Assembly (NCBI GenBank): GCA_018266835.1
Contig: JAFDZP010000001.1
Coordinates: 61,202-125,201, forward strand
Direction of reading: 5' to 3'
From: Bacteroidota bacterium
GTDB taxonomy: Bacteria; Bacteroidota; Ignavibacteria; Tepidaquicellales; Tepidaquicellaceae
Length of the DNA stretch: 64,000 nucleotides
The position numbers and the translations under genes are program-made. The notes below the pieces were generated by a model, which was not told where the DNA came from, searched no databases, and saw nothing but the letters and a program-made list of their open reading frames with translations. This document shows positions 26,445 through 35,523 of the stretch, one piece after another; within the stretch, counting starts at the first letter, position 1, and every line of letters starts with the position of its first letter.

Positions 26445-27614
26445 ATGACTGAAATAGAAAATGAATTTGAGAAAGTTAGGACTTGCGAAGACGCAAGAAA
26501 ACTTTTCCCTGTAACTGAGCACTGTACATATCTTGATAATGCCCACTACTCCCATTACTCACTGGAAACAAGAAGAAGACTTATAAAAGCGGTAGACGGA
26601 TTTACATTTACCAATGAAAATTTAAGCATGGTAAATTATCAGACTGCTGAGAGATTAAGAAAGAAATGCGGAGAACTTATCCACGCTAAGACAGAAGATA
26701 TTTTCTTGACATCAAGCACAACTCACGGTCTCAATGTATTTGCAAACGGAATTGATTTGAACCCGGGAGATACTGTGATATTTGCAGATTCAGAATTTCC
26801 CGCAGTGCCATATCCATGGATGAATCAGGAAAAAATGCGGGGAATAAAATATGAAATGATTCCATCAGATAAAGGTAAAATAAAAGTTTCCGATATCGAA
26901 GACACTATTAAACGGACAAATGCAAAAGTGCTTACAATAAGCTCGGTTGAGTTTTTAGGATTCAGAAATGATCTTAAAACTATAAGTAAGATCTGCCATG
27001 ATAACGGCTGCTATTTTGTAGTAGATGCAATACAGAGTGTAGGAGCTTGTCCCACCCACGTTGATGAATATAATATAGATTTTTTATCAGCGGGTTCACA
27101 GAAATGGATGATGTCTCCTGCAGGAGTCGGCTTTGCTTATATACCAGCTAACATTAGAGAGAAAGTTAAACCAAGTTATGTTGCCACAACAAGTATAAAT
27201 TACGATTTCAAAAATTTCTTAAATTACAATCTTACATTCCGTGAAGATGCAATTGTTTATGAAAATTCTACATTGAATTGTCTTGGAATGATTGGCATGG
27301 AGTGCGCTGTTGAGTTATTTCTGAAAATAGGAGTTGAGAATATTTTCAATCACATATTAAAACTTCAGGATGTTTTCATACAAGAAATGGATGGAAGTAA
27401 CTTTACAATAGAATGTGATTTAACTCCGATACACCGCTCAAACATATTGATTTTCTCCCATAAAGACTCTTCAAAAAATGAGATGATACAAAAAGATCTG
27501 GAGCATAAGAAAATTTATGTGGCATTAAGAGAAGGGTATCTGAGATTATCTGCTCACTTGTTTAACAATGAAGAAGATATTTTAAAGCTTACATCAGCAT
27601 TGAAGGCATACTGA
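26445..27614 (+). CDS. Class V aminotransferase-fold PLP enzyme
   Basis: Pyridoxal-phosphate enzyme of 389 aa in the NifS/class V fold. PLP-lysine is Lys220 in SAGSQKWMMSP; Asp194 and Gln197 in VVDAIQSVG contact the ring; SSTTHGLN (90-97) binds phosphate. There is no cysteine-desulfurase active-site Cys loop, so a sulfur-transfer role is unlikely; the sequence resembles the isopenicillin-epimerase/kynureninase-like subgroup (YLDNAHYSHYS start). Substrate not assignable. It starts 5 nt after the transglycosylase and converges with comF. Confidence 0.85.
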   Translation: MTEIENEFEKVRTCEDARKLFPVTEHCTYLDNAHYSHYSLETRRRLIKAVDGFTFTNENLSMVNYQTAERLRKKCGELIHAKTEDIFLTSSTTHGLNVFANGIDLNPGDTVIFADSEFPAVPYPWMNQEKMRGIKYEMIPSDKGKIKVSDIEDTIKRTNAKVLTISSVEFLGFRNDLKTISKICHDNGCYFVVDAIQSVGACPTHVDEYNIDFLSAGSQKWMMSPAGVGFAYIPANIREKVKPSYVATTSINYDFKNFLNYNLTFREDAIVYENSTLNCLGMIGMECAVELFLKIGVENIFNHILKLQDVFIQEMDGSNFTIECDLTPIHRSNILIFSHKDSSKNEMIQKDLEHKKIYVALREGYLRLSAHLFNNEEDILKLTSALKAY

Positions 27615-28301
27615 TTACTCCGCCATTGCAAGTGAAACTGCGAAAATTTTATTTACACCTGCTTCGCGAAGAATTTTTATACATTCGTTTACAGTTGCTC
27701 CGGTGGTAATTACGTCATCCAAGAGAATAATATTCTTATCCTTTAACTCTACCTCAAAATTTCTGTTAAGAGTAAAAGCATCACACATATTCTTTTCTCT
27801 CTCGAGCAACGTGAGTTTCGTCTGGGATTTTGTGTAACGATGGCGTTTGATATAATCGAATTGAAGGGGGATTTGCAATTGCCCGCTCATTCCTTTTACA
27901 AGATACTCTGACTGGTTATATCCTCTTTCTCTTACTTTTGTTTTATGAAGTGGGACAGGGATTATGTAGTCGTAACTTACTTTTTGCTCATCAATTTCAA
28001 GCTTTACATATCCTGCTAAATGCTGACCCAAGAAAACTCCCAGATCTTTCATTCCGCTGTACTTCAGGTGATGAATTATTTTTTCAAAATCCGATTTCTG
28101 AGCGAAATCATAAAGCGTAAACGCGAAATCGGATTTAACTTTTCCTCTTAATTCATTCAGCTGACTTTTGGTAACTTTTTCGAGATTTGCAAGAGTGTCA
28201 TCCAGAACAAACCTGTTTGAATTATCTTCCGGCAGATTGTTTTCAGAGACAATACAAACTCTCGGATACAAAAAATCAACTATGTCATTTATTATTTTCA
28301 T
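27615..28301 (-). CDS. ComF-like phosphoribosyltransferase, zinc finger lost
   Basis: 228 aa. The type I PRTase core is clear: DYIIPVPLHKTKVRERGYNQS, the KSQTKLTLLEREKN region and the PRPP motif NIILLDDVITTGAT. ComF proteins normally begin with a four-cysteine zinc ribbon; here the N-terminus FLYPRVCIVSENNLPED keeps a single Cys, so the ribbon is absent. ComF is needed for DNA uptake (competence) in some bacteria, but its biochemical reaction is unclear. No other competence genes are nearby. Confidence 0.88.
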   Translation of the reverse strand: MKIINDIVDFLYPRVCIVSENNLPEDNSNRFVLDDTLANLEKVTKSQLNELRGKVKSDFAFTLYDFAQKSDFEKIIHHLKYSGMKDLGVFLGQHLAGYVKLEIDEQKVSYDYIIPVPLHKTKVRERGYNQSEYLVKGMSGQLQIPLQFDYIKRHRYTKSQTKLTLLEREKNMCDAFTLNRNFEVELKDKNIILLDDVITTGATVNECIKILREAGVNKIFAVSLAMAE

Positions 28302-28322
28302 TTACAATTTTCATTGTAAAAA

Positions 28323-29996
28323 TTACTTCACAAGTTTTTTGTAACGGAATTTTTTTGGCTCTAAATTTCCAAGTCTCTTCTTTTTATTCTCTTCGTAATC
28401 ACTGTAGCCGCCTTCAAAATTATAAACAACTCCATCACCTTCGTATGCAAGTATGTGCGTTGCAACTCTATCGAGGAACCACCTGTCATGCGATATAATA
28501 ACTGCGCAGCCCGCAAAATCTTCCAGCGCTTCTTCCAATGCTCTCAGTGTATTCACGTCTATATCATTGGTAGGCTCATCGAGTAAGAGAACGTTACCTT
28601 CCTGCTTCAAAGCGATAGCAAGATGTAATCTGTTTCTTTCACCACCGGAAAGTGTTCCGCAAAGTTTTCCCTGGTCAGCTCCGCTGAAATTGAACTTAGC
28701 AACGTATGCTCTTGAGTTAAAAAGCTTTCCTGCAATTGTAATATTTTCATCTCCACCGGAAATAACTTCCCATACTGTTTTATTCGGGTCAATATCATCA
28801 TGGCTTTGGTCAACGTATGCAGTCTTCACAGTATCACCGACTTCAAATGTTCCCGCATCAGCTTTCTCCATACCCTGAATAAGCTTGAACAAAGTAGTTT
28901 TACCTGCACCGTTCGGTCCGATAATGCCAACGATTCCGTTGGGTGGTAAGTTGAAATTCAGATTTTCAAACAATAATTTATCACCGTATGATTTTGCTAC
29001 TCCGATAGCCTCAATAACTTTATTACCAAGTCTAGGTCCGTTTGGTATAAATAACTCAAGTTTCTCTTCCTTCTGCTTTACATCTTCATTTAACAATTTA
29101 TCATAGGATTGCAGACGCGCCTTTGATTTCGCCTGTCTTGCTCTCGGAGACATCTTTACCCATTCAAGCTCACGCTCAAGAGTTTTTCTTCTTTTGCTTT
29201 CCTGTTTCTCTTCAAGTGCGAGTCGGTTAGATTTCTGTTCAAGCCATGAAGAGTAGTTTCCTTCCCATGGAATTCCTTCACCTCTATCTAATTCCAAAAT
29301 CCACCCGGCAACATTATCAAGGAAGTATCTATCGTGAGTAATAGCGATAACAGTTCCGGGATATTGTTTCAAGTGCTGCTCAAGCCAGTCAACTGATTCA
29401 GCATCAAGATGGTTTGTCGGCTCATCAAGTAAAAGTATTTCAGGTTCCTGAAGTAGTAATCTGCACAATGCAACTCTTCTTCTTTCCCCTCCGGAAAGTG
29501 TTCCGACGATTCTATCTTCATCGGGACATCTTAAAGCATCCATAGCTCTCTCAAGTTTTGAATCAAGCTCCCATCCGTTTTTATGCTCTATCATTTCGGT
29601 AAGCTCGCCTTGTCTTTCAATAAGCTTAGTCATTGTATCATCGTCCATCGGCTCAGCAAATTTCATATTAAGCTCTTCGTATTCTTTCAGTATATCGGCA
29701 ACTTCCTGAACGCCTTCCATCACGATTTCTTTTACAGTCTTTGTATCATCCAGCTCAGGCTCCTGTGAAAGGTAACCAATCTTATAATTTTTAGTGAAGT
29801 GAACTTCACCCATGAAGTTGGTTTCAATACCCGCTATTATTTTCAGCAGAGTAGATTTTCCTGAACCGTTAAGACCAATGATTCCAATCTTCGCTCCGTA
29901 AAAAAACGAAAGGTAAATATTGTTTAAAACTTTTTTTTGAGGCGGAAAAGTTTTGGAAACTCCCACCATGGAAAATATAATTTTGTTATCAGCCAT
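28323..29996 (-). CDS. ettA: Energy-dependent translational throttle protein EttA
   Basis: ABC-F protein that binds the ribosomal E site and gates the first peptide bond according to ATP/ADP level; cytoplasmic. 557 aa with two ABC domains: Walker A GLNGSGKS (41-48) and GPNGAGKTT, and signature/Walker B segments LSGGERRR ... LLLDEPTNHLDAES and LSGGERNR ... LLLDEPTNDID. The EttA arm and linker (KMSPRARQAKSKARL) are present, which separates it from Uup and YbiT. Stand-alone gene between comF and the divergent deaminase-like gene. Confidence 0.95.
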   Translation of the reverse strand: MADNKIIFSMVGVSKTFPPQKKVLNNIYLSFFYGAKIGIIGLNGSGKSTLLKIIAGIETNFMGEVHFTKNYKIGYLSQEPELDDTKTVKEIVMEGVQEVADILKEYEELNMKFAEPMDDDTMTKLIERQGELTEMIEHKNGWELDSKLERAMDALRCPDEDRIVGTLSGGERRRVALCRLLLQEPEILLLDEPTNHLDAESVDWLEQHLKQYPGTVIAITHDRYFLDNVAGWILELDRGEGIPWEGNYSSWLEQKSNRLALEEKQESKRRKTLERELEWVKMSPRARQAKSKARLQSYDKLLNEDVKQKEEKLELFIPNGPRLGNKVIEAIGVAKSYGDKLLFENLNFNLPPNGIVGIIGPNGAGKTTLFKLIQGMEKADAGTFEVGDTVKTAYVDQSHDDIDPNKTVWEVISGGDENITIAGKLFNSRAYVAKFNFSGADQGKLCGTLSGGERNRLHLAIALKQEGNVLLLDEPTNDIDVNTLRALEEALEDFAGCAVIISHDRWFLDRVATHILAYEGDGVVYNFEGGYSDYEENKKKRLGNLEPKKFRYKKLVK

Positions 29997-30134
29997 TTAT
30001 AAACTTTCTTTTGTATTTTACTTTAGAAGTGAACATTTAATATAGTGTATTTATATGGGAGAATTAATGCAGAAACTTTGATATAAATTCTTTAAATTTG
30101 TGAATTCAATTCATTTTCCAAATTACATTACCCC

Positions 30135-31631
30135 ATGAAATATCTCTTACTTCTTTTAATATTATTTATTCCTGCTTTCACTTTCTCTCAGAACATTAAT
30201 CTCAATGATTTAAATAATGACCGTACAGACTATTATAAGTCAAGAGGTATATTATTTGAAGCAGATAGCTTGATGCGGCTCGGATATGATATTGTTCTGA
30301 ATGAAAAAGAGCAACAGCTTGACTGCTATTTAAAAGAACTTCAAAGAGATTATATAAGTAACTCAGGTGCTAAATTTCCTCCAGCGAACTATTTCTACAA
30401 ATACAGAAATATGATTGACACGTCAATAATATACAAGATGTTTCAGAAAATGCCTAAAGGTGCAATGCTTCATATTCATTCGACGGCAATGGGTGATGCA
30501 GAGTGGCTTGTGAAAAATGCTTCGTATATGGATAACTGTTACTTCTATAATTCCGATGACGGTAATGAAACTTACGGCACCATGCATTTTTACGCGAATG
30601 GAAAAGCACCTGCAAACTGGGTATTAGTGAAGGAACTCAGAGATAAAGATCCTGATTTTGATAATAAGCTTTTAAAGCTTTTAACATTCAGCTCAGCCGA
30701 TGAAGGCAGCGCAGTTATATGGGAAGATTTTGAAAAAATCTTTAACCGTATGTCAGGACTTATTGAATATCTTCCCGTTTATAAAGAGTACAAGAAAAAT
30801 TCATTAGAGATCTTATTAAAAGATAACGTTCAGCATGTTGAGTTAAGAACAGGCATGCACGGCATCTATGATTTAGATAAAGAATACAGCTATCTTGATT
30901 TTGCAAAAATGTACACTGAAGTTTTAAGTGAATTACAGAAAAAGTATCCACACTTTACAAGTAAATTAATTTTCGCGGGGTGGAGAGGTAACACTCCCGG
31001 CGGAGTTATGGCTTACATCGATACAGCTTTTGCTATAAAGAAAAAATATCCGAACCTCTTAGTTGGCTTTGATTTAGTCGGCGAAGAAGATGCCGGACAC
31101 ACTACCGATTATTTCCTCAATGAATTCTTTAAGAAAGATTCACTGGAGAAAGTTTATAACTTATCGCTTCCGTTTTATTTTCACGACGGGGAAAGCACAC
31201 TGCCAAGCGACTTAAATCTATATGATGCCATACTTCTCAAAACAAAACGCATAGGACACGGAGTTAATTTATTCAGATTTCCAATTCTTGAACAAATTGC
31301 AAAGAAAGAAAACATCTGCCTCGAAGTCTCACCATTAAGCAATCAGATATTAGGCTATGTGCAAAACCTCAGAATGCATCCTGCATCCGGTTATATTAAT
31401 AAAGGAATTCCAGTCGCAATAAGTTCAGATGACCCGCAGATATTTAATTACAAAGGTCTTACGTACGATTTCTGGACTGCATACATGGCATGGGAGCTTG
31501 ACCTGAAGCAAGTAAAGAAACTTGCTCTGAACTCCCTTATGTACTCTGCATTAGATAAGAGCGAATATGATACAGCTTTAAAATACTTCTTAGATGAATG
31601 GGATAAATGGGTGAATGAATTAGTGAAATAA
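30135..31631 (+). CDS. Secreted ADGF/ADA2-like adenosine deaminase
   Basis: Zinc-dependent amidohydrolase of 498 aa with a signal peptide (residues 1-18, cleaved after FTFSQ). Zinc ligands begin with H113/H115 in MLHIHSTAMG, the first metal motif. The barrel continues with LPFYFHDGES (His), RIGHGVNLFRFP (catalytic His), LEVSPLSNQ and SSDDPQIF (Asp pair). The extra N-terminal helical region of about 80 residues before the HxH motif resembles the ADGF/CECR1 branch of extracellular deaminases rather than the intracellular form. Expected role: hydrolysis of adenosine or deoxyadenosine outside the cytoplasm for nucleoside salvage. Stand-alone gene with its own leader. Confidence 0.87.
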   Translation: MKYLLLLLILFIPAFTFSQNINLNDLNNDRTDYYKSRGILFEADSLMRLGYDIVLNEKEQQLDCYLKELQRDYISNSGAKFPPANYFYKYRNMIDTSIIYKMFQKMPKGAMLHIHSTAMGDAEWLVKNASYMDNCYFYNSDDGNETYGTMHFYANGKAPANWVLVKELRDKDPDFDNKLLKLLTFSSADEGSAVIWEDFEKIFNRMSGLIEYLPVYKEYKKNSLEILLKDNVQHVELRTGMHGIYDLDKEYSYLDFAKMYTEVLSELQKKYPHFTSKLIFAGWRGNTPGGVMAYIDTAFAIKKKYPNLLVGFDLVGEEDAGHTTDYFLNEFFKKDSLEKVYNLSLPFYFHDGESTLPSDLNLYDAILLKTKRIGHGVNLFRFPILEQIAKKENICLEVSPLSNQILGYVQNLRMHPASGYINKGIPVAISSDDPQIFNYKGLTYDFWTAYMAWELDLKQVKKLALNSLMYSALDKSEYDTALKYFLDEWDKWVNELVK

Positions 31632-31633
31632 CT

Positions 31634-32524
31634 CTACTTACTCGCTTTGTTTGTAATATAAACACCTATGATAATCATAACCATTCCGCCGATATGCCAC
31701 CAGGTTAAATGTTCATTATCAAGCAAGCCGAAGAACACTGCAACTATAGGAACAAGATAAGTAACTGAACTTGCAAAAATAGGTGAAGTCATCATAATGA
31801 GCTTGTTGTAAATCAATAATGCTACTGATGTTCCCAAAAAAGCAAGAGCAACAATTGAAATAAGAGAATCAGAATACTCTCCAATGTGCCCGAATATTTT
31901 ACCGGGTAATCCTATGTAAATTATAATCGCAAGCGCTATTAATCCTATAAAGAAAAATGAAACTGATGTAAGCGTAAGCGCAGTGTACTTATCAAATTTA
32001 TGTTTGATGAAGTTACCGTTGAGAGCATAACACATTGTTGCTCCAACTACGAAGAGTACGTAGAAGTTCATAGCTCCTAAATTTCCATCCTTATTAATAA
32101 AGCTAAGTCCTATAGAGCCAACAAATCCAATTATCAATCCTATAGTCTGAGCTAATACAATTCTGTGTTTAAAAAACAATCTTGCAATGAGTAATGTGAA
32201 CAGGGGACTCAATGCATTCAAAATTCCCGAGAGGGAACTGGTGATTTGTGTCTGCGCAATCGCAAATAAAAGTGCCGGTATAAAGTTACCTACTAAACCA
32301 AGATATGTTACTTTTATGTATTCAATTTTCGGAAGCCTACCAATTCTTTTCATTGCTATTGGCATTAAAAATACCGCTGCGAAAAAAACTCTGAGTGATG
32401 CTACTTCTATAGGGTTAAATTGAACCAGTCCTTTTTTTATTAGTAAAAACGAACTTCCCCAAACAACTGCTAAAAAAGCGAGCATAAAGTACGGAGTGTA
32501 CTTATGCTTTAATAATTTCTTCAA
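31634..32524 (-). CDS. EamA-family drug/metabolite transporter
   Basis: Ten-transmembrane DMT-superfamily permease of 296 aa, two EamA repeats. The first repeat has VVWGSSFLLIKKGL and the second ends GGMVMIIIGVYITNKASK. Substrate cannot be deduced. Its start overlaps the stop of rarA by 4 nt (ATGA), so it is translationally coupled to rarA. A second, more distant EamA gene lies at 62.9 kb. Confidence 0.9.
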   Translation of the reverse strand: MKKLLKHKYTPYFMLAFLAVVWGSSFLLIKKGLVQFNPIEVASLRVFFAAVFLMPIAMKRIGRLPKIEYIKVTYLGLVGNFIPALLFAIAQTQITSSLSGILNALSPLFTLLIARLFFKHRIVLAQTIGLIIGFVGSIGLSFINKDGNLGAMNFYVLFVVGATMCYALNGNFIKHKFDKYTALTLTSVSFFFIGLIALAIIIYIGLPGKIFGHIGEYSDSLISIVALAFLGTSVALLIYNKLIMMTSPIFASSVTYLVPIVAVFFGLLDNEHLTWWHIGGMVMIIIGVYITNKASK

Positions 32525-33864
32525 TTTCCGTCCTTATCTGTCTTATTGTAATTTTTATGTTTTGAATCTTTCCAGAGAGTTTCAAGCCTCTCCTTAATTT
32601 CTTTTTCTTTGCCAAGCTCACCCGGCATATAGTATATTTTATCTTTTACTTCATCGGGTAAATACTGGTCATCAACAAAATGATTATCGAAGCTATGCGC
32701 ATAGTTATACTCTTTACCGTAGTTCAGCTCTTTCATTAATTTAGTTGGAGCATTACGCAAATGCAGCGGCACCATTGTATCGGGATATCTATCGACATCT
32801 TCAAACGCTCTTTCAATAGCAGAATATGAAGCATTGCTCTTAGGTGCTGATGCAAGATAAACTGCCGTCTGTCCCATGATAATTCTTCCTTCGGGCATTC
32901 CGATAACATTGATTGCGTTGAAACAATTCATTGCCATAGTTAGAGCGTTAGGGTCTGCATTGCCGACATCTTCGCTTGCAAGTATAACCATTCTTCTGCA
33001 GATAAACTTCGGGTCCTCGCCGCCTTTAAGCATCTTTGCCATCCAGTATAAAGCAGCATCGGGGTCACTTCCCCTCATACTTTTTATGAAAGCTGATATT
33101 ACATTGTAATGCTCTTCTGCATTCTTATCATATTTAATGTAGTTGGTCTGATAAGTCTCCTTAAGAATTTCATTCGTGAGAACTATCTTTCCGTTTGCAT
33201 CGGGATATGTAAGCTTCACTGCTAGTTCAAGTCCGTTGAGCAAACGTCTGCCATCACCACCCGAAAGCTTTATTAAAAAATCCTTATCAGGAATTTCAAT
33301 ATTCATCTTACTCAGATATTCATCTTTCGTCAATGCCTTATCAATCATTTGGAGCAAATCACTCTTTGATAACTCTTCTAATACATACACCCTGCTTCGT
33401 GAGAGCAGGGGAGAGATGACTTCAAACGAAGGATTCTCCGTTGTTGCTCCTATTAATATAATGCTGCCTTTTTCTACGCTGTGCAGGAGCGAATCCTGCT
33501 GGGCTTTGTTAAACCTATGTATTTCATCAATGAATAGTATCGTCTTCTTGCGCGAGTATTTCAGGTTCTTCTCTGCTTCTTCAAGCACTGCGCGGACATC
33601 TTTTACTCCCGATGATACAGCAGAGAGCTGACTGAAATCAAGATTTACGAGATACGATATTAGAAGTGCAAGAGTTGTCTTTCCGGTTCCGGGGGGTCCC
33701 CATAAAATCATTGAAGAGATGTCATTCTTCTCAATCATAATCCGTATCGGTTTTCCGGGACCTATGAGATGCTTCTGACCGACGTAATCTTCAATTAAAG
33801 AAGGACGAAGTCTCTCCGCTAAAGGGAAATTTTCACTGTTTTGGGCACTATCGAATAAATCCAT
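32521..33864 (-). CDS. rarA: Replication-associated recombination protein RarA/MgsA
   Basis: AAA+ ATPase of 447 aa acting at stalled replication forks. Walker A GPPGTGKT (56-63), Walker B with FIDEIHRFNKAQQDSLL (Asp113-Glu114), sensor region GATTENPSFEV, and the MgsA tetramerisation/C-terminal domain with MRGSDPDAALYWMAKML and ASEDVGNADP. Upstream is the repeat-rich region from 33.9 to 34.3 kb; downstream is the coupled EamA gene. Confidence 0.95.
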   Translation of the reverse strand: MDLFDSAQNSENFPLAERLRPSLIEDYVGQKHLIGPGKPIRIMIEKNDISSMILWGPPGTGKTTLALLISYLVNLDFSQLSAVSSGVKDVRAVLEEAEKNLKYSRKKTILFIDEIHRFNKAQQDSLLHSVEKGSIILIGATTENPSFEVISPLLSRSRVYVLEELSKSDLLQMIDKALTKDEYLSKMNIEIPDKDFLIKLSGGDGRRLLNGLELAVKLTYPDANGKIVLTNEILKETYQTNYIKYDKNAEEHYNVISAFIKSMRGSDPDAALYWMAKMLKGGEDPKFICRRMVILASEDVGNADPNALTMAMNCFNAINVIGMPEGRIIMGQTAVYLASAPKSNASYSAIERAFEDVDRYPDTMVPLHLRNAPTKLMKELNYGKEYNYAHSFDNHFVDDQYLPDEVKDKIYYMPGELGKEKEIKERLETLWKDSKHKNYNKTDKDGN

Positions 33865-33925
33865 ATTTTAAAAGTACCTTAAATAAATATGGAAATCAAG
33901 GGAAATAGAATTCAGAATAATAATA

Positions 33926-34136
33926 GTCACATTTTTGTTACATTTTTATTTTCTCGTTCCAATACAACAGAGTCAAACCTTAATTAAATTGTCACATTAT
34001 TGTCACATTTTATTCAAACCTGATAGGTTTTCGAATCCTCCGGTCAAATTGTTTTTAAAGTAACATTATTGTCACATTTTCTTTTTAACTTTTTCACTAT
34101 TTAAAAATTGAATAGTAACATTATTGTCACATTTTA
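33926..34136. repeat. Four paired GTNACATT motifs, 11-bp period, upstream of rarA
   Basis: Four units begin at 33926, 33991, 34060 and 34115. Each unit is a direct repeat of GTCACATT (or GTTACATT / GTAACATT) at an 11-bp distance, for example GTCACATTATTGTCACATT. Units are spaced 55-69 bp. The same pair recurs once at 63958-63977. Spacing of one helical turn suggests protein binding, or a spreading repeat; no coding potential. Confidence 0.65.
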
Positions 34137-34141
34137 ATTTG

Positions 34142-34177
34142 TTAACCACCCCTGCCCCCTCCTTATTAAGGAGGGGG
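34142..34177. repeat. CCCCCTCCTT palindrome, dispersed element copy 1
   Basis: CCCCCTCCTT (34155-34164) and AAGGAGGGGG (34168-34177) form a 10-bp perfect palindrome with a 3-nt loop, preceded by TTAACCACCCC. The same unit occurs at 40489-40525 and 52211-52250, the latter with its flanks in opposite orientation, so it is a dispersed mobile or structural repeat. Confidence 0.65.
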
Positions 34178-34184
34178 ACTGTTG

Positions 34185-34326
34185 TACTCGTAACTCGTAA
34201 CTCATAACTCATCCCGCTGAAGCGGGACTTCGCTTCGCTGCGTAACTCATAACTTCAAAGCTCCTCAAATATAACATACTCCATTTCCATTCTCAACCAA
34301 AACGTCCCTATTACTACTAATAGGGA
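34185..34326. other. Low-complexity ACTCGTAACTC repeats and a 9-bp hairpin upstream of the DUF4097 gene
   Basis: Heptamer-like runs of CGTAACT / CATAACT (34185-34255) surround a GC hairpin CCCGCTGAAGCGGG. At 34305-34326 TCCCTATTA and TAATAGGGA form a perfect 9-bp hairpin with a CTAC loop, 75 bp before the DUF4097 start; no plus-strand gene lies upstream to be terminated. A similar but shorter hairpin is at 63846. Confidence 0.5.
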
Positions 34327-34401
34327 AATATTTTTGATGTCTGAACTTTTTTAATTTGCTTTCGTAATTAAACGAAATTCTTTAACTTTAACCAAAATCC
34401 T

Positions 34402-35304
34402 ATGAGATTTATATTATTAAATTTCATCTCTCTTTTTATTATTATGCTATTATTCGTAAAAGACAGTTCAGCAAATGACGATACTAAGCTTATCGCCAAT
34501 TTTAATGTTACAACTGCTCCCGGCAAAAAGCTAAAAGTAAACGCTTATGCAGGCGGAGTGAAAATTGAAACCTGGAAACAAAACGAAGTGAAAGTTGAAG
34601 TTTACGGCAACGAAAATGCCGAAAATTATTTTACTTACACCGCTAACAGCGATGACGAAGGCGTCATTGTAAAGAGCGCAGTAAAATCGGATTTCTCCAA
34701 CAAGAAAAATTTTAACATCAATATCGAATTCAAAATCTCAGTCCCTGAAAATTATAATGTTGATGTAGTAACAGGCGGCGGCGGAATTTCAATCGCAAAT
34801 TTAACAGGCGATGTTTCCCTCAATACATCAGGCGGCGGAATAAAGCTTTCTAAAATTGTCGGCAATGTAACCGGCTCGACTTCAGGCGGAAATCTTAAGT
34901 ATGATAACATCGTCGGCAATATCAACAGTTCAACATCAGGCGGAAATGTTAAGATTCTTAACTTCTTAGGAAATGTAAACGTATCGACTTCAGGCGGCAA
35001 TATGGAACTTGAAGGAACTAACGGCTCTGTAGATGCTTCAACGTCAGGCGGTAACATTAAGCTTGTTTACGGCGGAAAAAATATGGGAATTGATCTGAAT
35101 ACATCAGCAGGAAATATAAACGTAAGAGTCCCTGAGGATTTTGATGCAGATGCAGACCTTTCCACTTCACTTGGTAATATAAATTCGGATTTTGCTAAGG
35201 TAGATAAAGAAATGATGTCGGCTAAACTGAAAGTAAGACTGAATAACGGCGGAAATGCTCTGAAATGCGTTACCTCTGCAGGGAATATTTCACTTACAAA
35301 ATAA
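34402..35304 (+). CDS. Exported DUF4097 beta-solenoid protein
   Basis: 300 aa with a signal peptide (residues 1-24). The middle is at least five repeats of about 18-20 residues built on S/T-T-S-G-G-N/G, for example VSTSGGNMELEGTNGSV, the DUF4097 beta-helix pattern. No catalytic residues. Related proteins in Bacteroidota are often next to sigma/anti-sigma systems, none of which is here. Location expected in the periplasm or outer membrane; role unknown. A dispersed repeat and a hairpin terminator follow. Confidence 0.85.
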   Translation: MRFILLNFISLFIIMLLFVKDSSANDDTKLIANFNVTTAPGKKLKVNAYAGGVKIETWKQNEVKVEVYGNENAENYFTYTANSDDEGVIVKSAVKSDFSNKKNFNINIEFKISVPENYNVDVVTGGGGISIANLTGDVSLNTSGGGIKLSKIVGNVTGSTSGGNLKYDNIVGNINSSTSGGNVKILNFLGNVNVSTSGGNMELEGTNGSVDASTSGGNIKLVYGGKNMGIDLNTSAGNINVRVPEDFDADADLSTSLGNINSDFAKVDKEMMSAKLKVRLNNGGNALKCVTSAGNISLTK

Positions 35305-35317
35305 TTTTAAAAGAATC

Positions 35318-35402
35318 GCCACAAAAGCTCTAAAACTCAAATTAACAGAAAATAATTCTAATAAATTTTAGTGATGTTTAGTGGGTTGGTGTTTTAGTGG
35401 CA
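35318..35402. repeat. Dispersed imperfect inverted element (GCCACnAAAA...TTTTAGTGGC), copy 1
   Basis: Starts GCCACAAAAGCTCTAAAACTC and ends GTTGGTGTTTTAGTGGC, so the ends are inverted. A related element is at 37171-37294. No ORF. Confidence 0.5.
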
Positions 35403-35466
35403 GGAATAATTCGAATTACAAAAACTCAAATTAAAATTTTAGATATACGGTAGTACTCTTTAAGGT

Positions 35467-35509
35467 ATGCCATTGATGTTCCAACCCATGAAACACCAAT
35501 GGCATTTTT
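35467..35509 (+). terminator. Rho-independent terminator
   Basis: ATGCCATTG (35467-35475) pairs with CAATGGCAT (35497-35505); inner stem with one mismatch and an 11-nt loop; five T follow. It is about 160 bp after the DUF4097 gene and probably ends its transcript. Confidence 0.75.
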
Positions 35510-35523
35510 GTATATATAAAATT

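Noticed and set aside
34021..34050. tRNA-like T-loop segment (GGTTTTCGAATCC)
   Set aside because: Extra bases in the T-loop and no matching acceptor, D or anticodon arms.
33926..34136. CRISPR-like array
   Set aside because: Repeat units are about 19-22 bp, degenerate, AT-rich, with only four units and no cas genes; paired 11-bp half-sites do not fit CRISPR.
33865..34401. Replication origin next to rarA
   Set aside because: No DnaA boxes (TTATCCACA-like) or dnaA/dnaN genes seen; rarA alone does not mark an origin.
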